Assembly: GCA_041749015.1 (NCBI GenBank)
Contig: JBGTCD010000011.1
Span: forward strand, 1 to 12,941
From: JBGTCD01 sp041749015
GTDB taxonomy: Bacteria; Bacteroidota; Bacteroidia; Cytophagales; Cyclobacteriaceae
DNA: 12,941 nucleotides
Reading direction: 5' to 3'
Made by a program: the position numbers and the translations under genes. How positions within the stretch are numbered: the first letter of the stretch is position 1; each line of letters begins with the position of its first letter. Below are positions 7,068 through 12,941 of this stretch, piece by piece. The notes beneath the pieces are model-generated. The model worked only from the letters and a program-made list of their open reading frames with translations. It was not told the DNA's origin and did no database searches.

Positions 7068-7910
7068 TTATTCTTTAATGATGAGCAAGGGGTGCTTGGT
7101 GATGTAACCAATTCTTTTGGACAGACTCTTGTGGAATATATTTTCAAAAAAATTCCGGTGTCGGGTGAGCAGGACCAGTAAATCAGCCTGCTCAGTATCC
7201 ATGTATTTTTCTAATGCAAATCCGGGATCATCTTCACCCTCTATCCTTTGAAATCTGATTTTATTATATTGAATAAAACTAGTTAGGTCAGTGATGGTCT
7301 CCTCAAACAGGATGCTGCTTAAAGCACCATATTTCGAATTCACATGCACTACATTGATGCGACCATCAAATATAGTAGCAAATGAAACCACCTCCTGAAG
7401 GGCCACTTTATCTGCGTCCTTGAGGTCAGTAGCATAAACTATTTTCCTAAAGGAATTATAGGTAGCTTGTTGGGGGATTGACAAAACCGGGATTTCTGAT
7501 TCTTCAATAATTTTTCTGGTATTACTACCTATATAAGTCAGATTAATTTGGCTGATGCCTGTGGTACCTATTACAATGAGGCCTATTTTTTCTTCCCTTG
7601 CAAAAGCAACTATTATTTCATCCAATATGCCCATTTCCAGCCGGTTATCACACTGCACCGGATTTGAAAAATCTTTACTCTTAATAATTGTATCAGAAAG
7701 CGTTTTTAATTTTTTTTTGGCCCGCTCCAATAGTTCTTTATAGGTGAGAAGATCTTTATCCTTTTCATCCAGAGATTTGGCAAAATCATCTTCAGTAAAT
7801 ACATGTAAAAGGGTCAGTGAAGCCTTGTATTTATCCGCAATTCTCGCTGCAAACTCAATGGCATTGAGGGAGGTGTCCGAAAAATCAACAGGGCATAAAA
7901 TCTTATACAT
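7068..7910 (-). CDS. Tandem universal stress protein (two UspA domains)
   Basis: 280 residues with two Usp folds: the first from MYKILCPVDFSDTS to about residue 140, the second from FRKIVYATDLKDAD to the end. The first domain carries the ATP-binding signature G-2x-G-9x-G-S in full (GTTG, nine residues, then GS), followed by IPVLSI. The second domain has no glycine signature at the matching place (TRHRNFFENIFHKS), so it probably does not bind ATP, a common asymmetry in tandem Usp proteins. Usp proteins are cytosolic and linked to stress survival; a specific partner cannot be read here. ATG 7910 is chosen because the fold begins there; an in-frame TTG 51 bases upstream would add a hydrophobic stretch and coincides with the -33 promoter element. 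It lies between the glycosylase and OmpA-family genes on the same strand. Confidence 0.9.
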   Translation of the reverse strand: MYKILCPVDFSDTSLNAIEFAARIADKYKASLTLLHVFTEDDFAKSLDEKDKDLLTYKELLERAKKKLKTLSDTIIKSKDFSNPVQCDNRLEMGILDEIIVAFAREEKIGLIVIGTTGISQINLTYIGSNTRKIIEESEIPVLSIPQQATYNSFRKIVYATDLKDADKVALQEVVSFATIFDGRINVVHVNSKYGALSSILFEETITDLTSFIQYNKIRFQRIEGEDDPGFALEKYMDTEQADLLVLLTRHRNFFENIFHKSLSKRIGYITKHPLLIIKE

Positions 7911-7932
7911 GGGTTTGCAGTATGCAATAATC

Positions 7933-7961
7933 CAAATATAATATAGATTATTGAAAATCAA
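7933..7961 (-). promoter_or_regulatory. Promoter of the tandem Usp gene (TTG-N18-TATATTTG)
   Basis: On the minus strand TTG (7961-7959), an 18-base spacer and TATATTTG (7940-7933) fit the Bacteroidota promoter pattern well. The leader to ATG 7910 would be roughly 15-20 bases. It starts 16 bases past the stop codon of the upstream glycosylase gene, so usp can be transcribed independently. Confidence 0.55.
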
Positions 7962-7976
7962 CGGATAATTCTTAAT

Positions 7977-8582
7977 TCATCTTCGGCTTATGTAAGGATT
8001 CCCTTTAATAATAAACCGCCATGGGAGGGCCGCGGCAGCACCTGCGTAGTCGACTCCAATCCTTCTTGTGGCTTCAATTTCGATATTGGAATCCACCCCA
8101 GAGACGATATTGATCCTCGAGTCGCCAATCTTCAATCCATAATCACCCAGCCCTATACCCATGGCCTGAGTGAGCTTGCCAGGTCCGGAGCCTATATTTT
8201 TGATCACTTTCTGCTTCGGTTCCTCTGGATCAAATTTGCGATTTTTCAGCATTTCTTCTATGCCATTCATGGGCTCAATGGCACGGATCAGTACGGCTTC
8301 TGCTGTGCCTTCAGGACCGGTTACAATATTAAACAAGTTGTGCATCCCGTAACAAAGGTATACATAAGCATAACCACCAGAACCAAACATAATCTGATTC
8401 CTAGTGGACTTTCTTCCTAAATGAGCGTGGCATGCACCTTCTGACTCATGATAGGCTTCTGTTTCTACAATTTTTCCCACCAGATTTGAGTCTTGATCCG
8501 ATACGCATAAGTGCATTCCCAGCAGACGTTTTGCGATGTCTGTGACATGCACTTCATAAAAAAAGTCCTTGGAAATGGCCAT
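7977..8582 (-). CDS. DNA-3-methyladenine glycosylase, AAG/Mpg family
   Basis: 201 residues, normal for bacterial members of the alkyladenine glycosylase family, which cut alkylated or deaminated purines from DNA to begin base-excision repair in the cytosol. The active-site motif ETEAY is at residues 40-44; by comparison with human AAG, E42 is the water-activating glutamate and Y44 the intercalating-pocket tyrosine. H52 in GACHAH probably replaces the pocket histidine, with the loop one residue shorter than in the human and Bacillus enzymes. YVYLCYGMHNLFNIVT (73-88), SGPGKLTQAMGI (132-143) and GVDYAG...LPWRF (176-190) complete the family signature. The N terminus has no extension. The ATG start directly faces the divergent DUF2911 gene across 62 bases. 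Assignment is firm; substrate range is not visible. Confidence 0.92.
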   Translation of the reverse strand: MAISKDFFYEVHVTDIAKRLLGMHLCVSDQDSNLVGKIVETEAYHESEGACHAHLGRKSTRNQIMFGSGGYAYVYLCYGMHNLFNIVTGPEGTAEAVLIRAIEPMNGIEEMLKNRKFDPEEPKQKVIKNIGSGPGKLTQAMGIGLGDYGLKIGDSRINIVSGVDSNIEIEATRRIGVDYAGAAAALPWRFIIKGNPYISRR

Positions 8583-8614
8583 CTTATAACCCTAATTTAC
8601 ATTTTTCGTTATGG

Positions 8615-8642
8615 AAAACATAATCAACCTAAATCACATCAA
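8615..8642 (-). promoter_or_regulatory. Candidate promoter of the DNA glycosylase gene
   Basis: Minus-strand TATGTTTT (8622-8615) matches TAnnTTTG except for the final base, with a TTG (8642-8640) 17 bases upstream. It lies in the 62-base divergent gap shared with the DUF2911 gene, so the two promoters must overlap or be very close. No convincing plus-strand -7 element was found. Confidence 0.3.
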
Positions 8643-8644
8643 TT

Positions 8645-9511
8645 ATGAAAGTTAGAATACCATTAATTTTTGCAGTAGCGATGGCTATTTGCTTGTTTGG
8701 CATTGATGCCAGTGCCCAGATAATGACCCCACAGCCCAGTCCGATGACCACCATCGAAACAAAAGTGGGGCTCACCGATGTAAAAATAAATTATTCCAGA
8801 CCTGGGATGAGAGGCAGAACCATATATGGGGACCTGGTGCCCTATGGTCAGGTATGGCGTACCGGTGCAAATTCTGCAACTGTAATCACTTTTTCAGATG
8901 ATGTAAAGCTTGCTGGTAATGCTGTAGCTGCAGGAAGCTATTCACTTTATTCCATTCCACAAGAGAATGAATGGACCATTATTCTTAACTCCAACACTAA
9001 AGGCAATATTGGTAATTATTCTCCTGATGAGGATGTGATAAGATTTAAGGTAAAGCCTGGAAAAATAACAGAGGCTTCAGAGGCATTCACCATCGATTTT
9101 GGTAATTTCTCCACTGCTGGTGCTCATTTGAATATTTATTGGGCAAACACCAAGGTTTCCATTCCTGTTGAAACGGAAGTTGACAGTAAGGTAATGGCCC
9201 AGATCAAAGAGCAAATACTGGATAATCCTGAACCGGATGTCAGGTATTTGAGTGTAGCTGCTAACTATTACCTCGAAAATGGCAAGGACCTCGATCAGGC
9301 ATTGAAGTGGATGGACAAATCATTAGAAGCTAGTCCTAATGCCTTCTGGAATCTGCACACCAAGGCCAAAATACTGGCAGCCCAGGGTAAAAATAAGGAA
9401 GCCATAAAGGTGGCAGAAGCCTCCATGAAAATGGCTCAGGAGAGCGAAAGAGGAGATTTTGGATATGTAAAAAATAATCAGGATCTGATCGCTTCTTTAA
9501 AAAAGAAGTAA
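8645..9511 (+). CDS. Periplasmic DUF2911 protein with C-terminal TPR-like helices
   Basis: 288 residues. A clear signal peptide (residues 1-25, ending GIDASAQ) indicates export. Residues about 30-175 form the DUF2911 domain common in Bacteroidota: VGLTDVKINYSRPGMRGR, IYGDLVPYGQVWRTGANSAT, then AGSYSLYSIP and WTIILN strands. Residues about 195-285 are helical and TPR-like (VAANYYLENGKDLDQALKWM, ASPNAFWNLHTKAKILAAQG, KEAIKVAEASMKMA), suggesting a protein-interaction tail. The biochemical function of DUF2911 is not known to me, and no enzyme motif is visible. It is transcribed alone, divergent from the glycosylase gene, and ends at a strong hairpin shared with typA. Confidence 0.85.
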   Translation: MKVRIPLIFAVAMAICLFGIDASAQIMTPQPSPMTTIETKVGLTDVKINYSRPGMRGRTIYGDLVPYGQVWRTGANSATVITFSDDVKLAGNAVAAGSYSLYSIPQENEWTIILNSNTKGNIGNYSPDEDVIRFKVKPGKITEASEAFTIDFGNFSTAGAHLNIYWANTKVSIPVETEVDSKVMAQIKEQILDNPEPDVRYLSVAANYYLENGKDLDQALKWMDKSLEASPNAFWNLHTKAKILAAQGKNKEAIKVAEASMKMAQESERGDFGYVKNNQDLIASLKKK

Positions 9512-9529
9512 TCCACATTAAAAAATAAG

Positions 9530-9569
9530 AAAGCCCGAATCTGGTGTCAGATTCGGGCTTTTATTTTGC
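9530..9569. terminator. Bidirectional rho-independent terminator between DUF2911 gene and typA
   Basis: Perfect 13-bp inverted repeat: left arm aaagcccgaatct (9530-9542), loop ggtgtc, right arm agattcgggcttt (9549-9561). It is followed on the plus strand by a T-rich tail (ttattttg) and on the minus strand by tcttattttttaatg, so it can stop transcription from both convergent genes. It lies 18 bases after the DUF2911 stop and about 20 bases beyond the typA stop. Confidence 0.9.
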
Positions 9570-9582
9570 CTAAAATTTCTAA

Positions 9583-11388
9583 TTAATTGGCTTTATTATT
9601 CATTCTTTTTCGCTCATTTTCATCAAGATAAATTTTCCGCATCCTGATGCTTTTGGGTGTAATCTCCAGATATTCGTCCTTTTGAATGTACTCTAAGGCC
9701 TCCTCCAAAGAAAACTTTTTGGCCGGCGGTATTTTTACATTATCATCAGACCCAGAGGCACGCATATTGGTCAGCTTTTTTCCTTTTTGCACGTTTACCA
9801 CTATATCATTATCTCTGCTGTGTTCGCCAATAACCTGACCTGTGTACAGGTCATCCCCGGGGGTTACAAAGAAGGAGCCCCGATCCAGTAATTTGTCGAT
9901 GGCATAAGCCGTACATTGCCCGGAATCCATAGAAATTAACGAGCCATTGATACGACCGTGTATAGGGCCTTTGTAAGGTTCGTAATCTTTGAATCGATGG
10001 TTCATCACGGCCTCCCCGGCAGTGGAAGTAAGCATGTTATTTCTAAGTCCTATCAAACCCCTGGCTGGGATATCAAATTCCAGGTGTTGCACATCTCCCT
10101 TTGGCTCCATGATCTTCAATTCGGCCTTCTTCTGAGTAGCTAATTCGATAACTTTACCTGAGTAAGCCTCCGGAACATCTACCACTAGGGTTTCGACCGG
10201 TTCGTGTCTCACCCCATTAATCTCCTTAAAAATTACCTGTGGCTGCCCTACTTGTAATTCATACCCTTCCCTGCGCATCGTTTCGATCAATACTGAAAGG
10301 TGCAACACCCCACGACCAAATACTAAAAATTTATCTTCAGAGTCAGTAGGTTCCACCTTTAAGGCAAGGTTTTTCTCAGTTTCTTTCATGAGCCTGTCCC
10401 TAAGATGCCTGGAGGTCACATACTTTCCTTCCTTACCAAAAAATGGGGAAGTATTAATGGTAAACAGCATATTCATGGTGGGCTCATCAATGGCAATCCT
10501 CGGCATGATTTCAGGAGCTTCCCAATCCGTTACGGTATCGCCGATATCAAATCCTTCCAGACCAGTAATGGCACATATATCTCCGGCCTTCACCTCTGTA
10601 GTTCTAAGTCTTCCCAGCCCCTCAAATACATGGAGCTCCTTGATCTTCATCTTTTTAAAAGACCCGTCTCTTCGGGAAAGCCCAATGGTCATACCTTCTT
10701 TTAAAGTGCCCTGGAAAACACGCCCAATAGCGATCCTGCCTACAAAAGCAGAATAGTCCAAAGAGGTGATCTGTAGCACAGGCACTCCTTCTTTAAACTC
10801 CGGGGAAGGAATGGTCTTAATTATTTCATCCAAAAGGGGCGTGATGTTATCTCCGGGTACTTTCCAGTCATGGTCCATCCAGCCTACCTTACTTGACCCA
10901 TAAAGCGTCACAAAATCCAGCTGTTCTTCTGTAGCGTCAAGGTTAAACATCAATTCAAAAACTTGCTCCTGGACCTCATCAGGTCGGCAATTTTCTTTAT
11001 CTACTTTATTAATTACTACAATTGGCTTGAGACCTAGAGCCAGGGCCTTGCCAAGCACAAACCGGGTTTGAGGCATGGGGCCTTCGAAAGCATCTACCAG
11101 GAGCAATACCCCGTCAGCCATCTTAAGTACCCGCTCTACCTCACCACCAAAATCGGCGTGACCGGGGGTATCAATGATGTTGATTTTATGATCTTTGTAA
11201 CGAACGGACACATTTTTACTTAAAATAGTAATTCCGCGTTCGCGTTCAAGGTCATTATTATCCAGAATCAACTCTTCCCTTACCTCATGGTCTTTCAAGA
11301 CATGACAGGTTTGGATAATACGGTCCACCAAAGTGGTTTTGCCGTGGTCAACATGGGCGATGATCGCCACATTTCTTATTGCTTGCAT
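9583..11388 (-). CDS. typA: Ribosome-associated translational GTPase TypA/BipA
   Basis: 601 residues, the normal size of TypA/BipA, a GTPase of the EF-G family that binds 70S ribosomes and supports late 50S assembly and stress growth. The G motifs are intact: AHVDHGKT (11-18, P loop), RGIT (51-54, switch I threonine), DTPGH (73-77) and NKVD (127-130), then GSSK. EF-G-like domains II, III and V follow (for example VFGRGVLHLSVLIETMRREG, PEAYSGKVIELATQKK, PARGLIGLRNNMLT). The family-specific C-terminal domain contains YTGQVIGEHSRDNDIVVNVQ and TNMRASGSDD, a region involved in ribosome binding. A strong promoter lies upstream, and the hairpin at 9530-9569 ends the transcript. Nothing unusual was seen. 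Confidence 0.97.
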   Translation of the reverse strand: MQAIRNVAIIAHVDHGKTTLVDRIIQTCHVLKDHEVREELILDNNDLERERGITILSKNVSVRYKDHKINIIDTPGHADFGGEVERVLKMADGVLLLVDAFEGPMPQTRFVLGKALALGLKPIVVINKVDKENCRPDEVQEQVFELMFNLDATEEQLDFVTLYGSSKVGWMDHDWKVPGDNITPLLDEIIKTIPSPEFKEGVPVLQITSLDYSAFVGRIAIGRVFQGTLKEGMTIGLSRRDGSFKKMKIKELHVFEGLGRLRTTEVKAGDICAITGLEGFDIGDTVTDWEAPEIMPRIAIDEPTMNMLFTINTSPFFGKEGKYVTSRHLRDRLMKETEKNLALKVEPTDSEDKFLVFGRGVLHLSVLIETMRREGYELQVGQPQVIFKEINGVRHEPVETLVVDVPEAYSGKVIELATQKKAELKIMEPKGDVQHLEFDIPARGLIGLRNNMLTSTAGEAVMNHRFKDYEPYKGPIHGRINGSLISMDSGQCTAYAIDKLLDRGSFFVTPGDDLYTGQVIGEHSRDNDIVVNVQKGKKLTNMRASGSDDNVKIPPAKKFSLEEALEYIQKDEYLEITPKSIRMRKIYLDENERKRMNNKAN

Positions 11389-11430
11389 TTCTTTTTTTAT
11401 TCAATGAAATCACCCTTCGATTTCAGCCCG

Positions 11431-11438
11431 CAAAGGTA
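11431..11438 (-). promoter_or_regulatory. -7 element of the typA promoter (TACCTTTG)
   Basis: TACCTTTG on the minus strand (11438-11431), followed by CGGG, matches the Bacteroidota -7 consensus exactly and lies 42 bases before the typA ATG, giving a leader of about 35 bases. The -33 element is not well conserved. The rest of the 191-base divergent gap to the pirin gene is AT-rich with no clear plus-strand promoter. Confidence 0.5.
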
Positions 11439-11579
11439 CAACTTTAAAACCAGATAATATCTGTTATTTAGAAACTTAAAGTAAAAAATGATGCTATTTT
11501 GAATCTAAAATTTTCATCCGCTTCATTTGAACATTAAAATAATTTTATGTGTTTAAACTTATAAAATAAAATTTGCCAT

Positions 11580-12434
11580 ATGAGAACCATCAAAAAAGTC
11601 CATAAGTCTGATTACAGCCCCATAGCTGATCTGATTACCTACTCCCCACTTCCCTCCAAAACTGTGGATCAAATTGATCCTTTTTTGCTCATCAACCATC
11701 ACGGGCCTCAGACCTACCCTGCTCATAATAATGGCCTTCCCTTCGGTCCGCATCCGCATCGCGGTATGGAGACGGTTACCTTTATTGTAAACGGGGACAT
11801 CATGCACAAAGATTCCGGGGGGCATCAAAGCATCATCAGCGCTGGCGGGATTCAATACATGCGGGCTGGTAAAGGGCTCATTCATGCGGAAGTTTCTTCA
11901 GAAAACTTTAAAAAGGAAGGCGGAAATCTGGAGATCCTCCAACTTTGGCTCAACCTCCCTTCAAAGAACAAAATGGCGGAACCGATTTACAAGGGCTTTC
12001 AAAAGGATGAAATACCAACCTCTACGGTGAATGACGGGAATGTGACAATCAGCATCCTTGCCGGCCCCTGGGACGACACTCCCGCTGCATTCGAAACTCC
12101 GACCAATATCCACCTGCGGACCATCAGCTTCAAAACGGGTTGTGAATTAACCCTGGACATCCCTACCACTCACAACATATTTTTTTATTTGGTTCAAGGC
12201 GCATTAAAGGTCAATCAACAGGAGGTGATACCAATGGATCTGGTGGAGTTCAATAATGATCATGAACACCTGACCATCACTGCAGAAAAGGATAGTCTTT
12301 TAATTTTAGGGCATGCAGAACCATTCAATGAACCCGTAGTTTCTCAGGGCCCATTTGTAATGAACACAGAAGCAGAAATCAGAGCTGCTTATATGGATTA
12401 TCAGTCAGGTAAATTTGGAGTCTGGAAGGACTAA
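11580..12434 (+). CDS. Pirin-family bicupin protein
   Basis: 284 residues with two cupin domains (about 20-130 and 165-280). The metal-binding set of the N-terminal cupin is complete: H58 and H60 in GPHPHRGMETVTF, H102 and E104 in AGKGLIHAE, matching H56, H58, H101 and E103 of human pirin. Bacterial pirins bind iron and some have quercetin 2,3-dioxygenase activity; others are thought to regulate. Which applies here cannot be read from sequence. The protein is cytosolic, without a signal peptide. The C-terminal part (LILGHAEPFNEPVVSQGPFV, MNTEAEIRAAYMDYQSGKFG) is typical of the Pirin_C domain. It starts at an ATG in a divergent gap with typA, and its TAA overlaps the TAG of the convergent beta-barrel gene. 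Confidence 0.93.
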   Translation: MRTIKKVHKSDYSPIADLITYSPLPSKTVDQIDPFLLINHHGPQTYPAHNNGLPFGPHPHRGMETVTFIVNGDIMHKDSGGHQSIISAGGIQYMRAGKGLIHAEVSSENFKKEGGNLEILQLWLNLPSKNKMAEPIYKGFQKDEIPTSTVNDGNVTISILAGPWDDTPAAFETPTNIHLRTISFKTGCELTLDIPTTHNIFFYLVQGALKVNQQEVIPMDLVEFNNDHEHLTITAEKDSLLILGHAEPFNEPVVSQGPFVMNTEAEIRAAYMDYQSGKFGVWKD

Positions 12435-12941
12435 AGTTGCAAAAACACCCCAAGAGAGTATGATGGCTTTGCAAGAATATTCCTTCCTTGAAAGGCAATA
12501 GCCGATTGGGCGACAAATCCAAAATTTTCGGTAACTCTATACAATACCTCAGGTGCAAGGGTCGTGAATTCCATGTTATTGGCAAATATTGAATTGCCGG
12601 CCACAGAGGCATCACCATTAAAAAAGGACCGTATGGAGTATGATTTGAGGATCAGTACCCACTTGGTGGTATTAAATCCAATTTCTCCAAAAAAATGAAA
12701 TTCATCAGAAAAATCTCTAGTTCTGTTATTAAAGGCTACCCCTGCAGTAGCATAAAATGGAGAGGGGTGAAATGAATAGCCACCTGCTACCCTGATCATC
12801 GGATTAAATTCACCGTCACCGGTTTGAAGTAGTCCTGTTTCACCCCCATTTACTTTGCCTGTTGGCAATCCCAAAACTATTTCTGCGGAAAGCACAAAAG
12901 GACCATTATCAATCAATCCATACTTATACCCAATATCAATA
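12431..12941 (-). CDS. Outer-membrane beta-barrel (transporter-like) protein, 5' truncated by window edge
   Basis: The frame runs off the right edge (first visible residues IDIGYKYGLIDNG), so the N terminus and signal peptide are outside. The visible ~170 residues alternate hydrophobic and polar positions in strands joined by Gly/Asn turns (FVLSAEIVLGLPTG, MIRVAGGYSFHP, FYATAGVAFNNRT, HFFGEIGFNTT) and end in a strand (PSYSLGVFLQL) with a terminal hydrophobic residue, as in outer-membrane barrels recognised by the BAM machinery. The LPTG..GG..GLLQTGDGEFN region is familiar from barrel proteins annotated as transporter or phenol-degradation-type channels in Bacteroidota; substrate is unknown. 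An internal TTG at 12916 is not the true start. The TAG shares bases with the pirin gene's TAA. Confidence 0.75.
   Translation of the reverse strand, partial: IDIGYKYGLIDNGPFVLSAEIVLGLPTGKVNGGETGLLQTGDGEFNPMIRVAGGYSFHPSPFYATAGVAFNNRTRDFSDEFHFFGEIGFNTTKWVLILKSYSIRSFFNGDASVAGNSIFANNMEFTTLAPEVLYRVTENFGFVAQSAIAFQGRNILAKPSYSLGVFLQL

Noticed and set aside
11489..11579. A plus-strand promoter for the pirin gene (TATTTTG near 11494 or TAAAATTTG near the ATG).
   Set aside because: Spacing within the -7 motif is off by one base in each case and no TTG is properly placed.
1..12941. CRISPR arrays, tRNA or rRNA genes, toxin-antitoxin or restriction systems.
   Set aside because: No regularly spaced repeats, cloverleaf-like segments or signature domains were seen on either strand.

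Overview
The window looks like chromosomal DNA of a free-living, probably marine or soil, member of Bacteroidota (Cytophagales-like; genus not determinable by eye). Three things point there: a protein with a type IX secretion (T9SS) type A sorting tail, a PD40/OmpA protein and a DUF2911 protein of the Bacteroidota form, and promoters with the TAnnTTTG -7 element instead of a sigma70 TATAAT box. Shine-Dalgarno sites are largely absent.

Layout. A cytosolic-looking M23 metallopeptidase (+) fills the left edge. Next comes a two-gene minus-strand operon (about 5126 to 730): a phage-fibre-like secreted protein, then a 986-residue T9SS cargo protein. A minus-strand series follows: OmpA/PD40 envelope protein, tandem UspA stress protein, and 3-methyladenine DNA glycosylase. 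A divergent DUF2911/TPR periplasmic protein (+) faces typA/bipA (-), and both end on one strong bidirectional hairpin. TypA is divergent from a pirin-family bicupin (+). The pirin gene overlaps by its stop codon the 3' end of an outer-membrane beta-barrel gene (-) cut off by the right edge.

The most interesting structure is around the two-gene surface operon. The junction between the convergent 3' ends of the M23 gene and the ompA-like gene occurs twice, at 611-686 and 5344-5419 (63/76 identical, no gaps, including a 16-base identical core). At the left copy the M23 gene is intact and only an OmpA-like C-terminal tail remains. At the right copy the OmpA gene is intact and only an M23 C-terminal tail remains. 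The simplest reading is that M23 and ompA once faced each other with one base between their stop codons, and that a 4.7-kb module carrying the two surface genes entered by recombination at, or duplication of, this junction. The differences between the two M23 tails are mostly synonymous, so they probably diverged as functional genes before one became a relic. No integrase, transposase or terminal inverted repeat is visible. The other genes are ordinary housekeeping, stress or envelope genes, and no defence system, CRISPR array or RNA gene was recognised.
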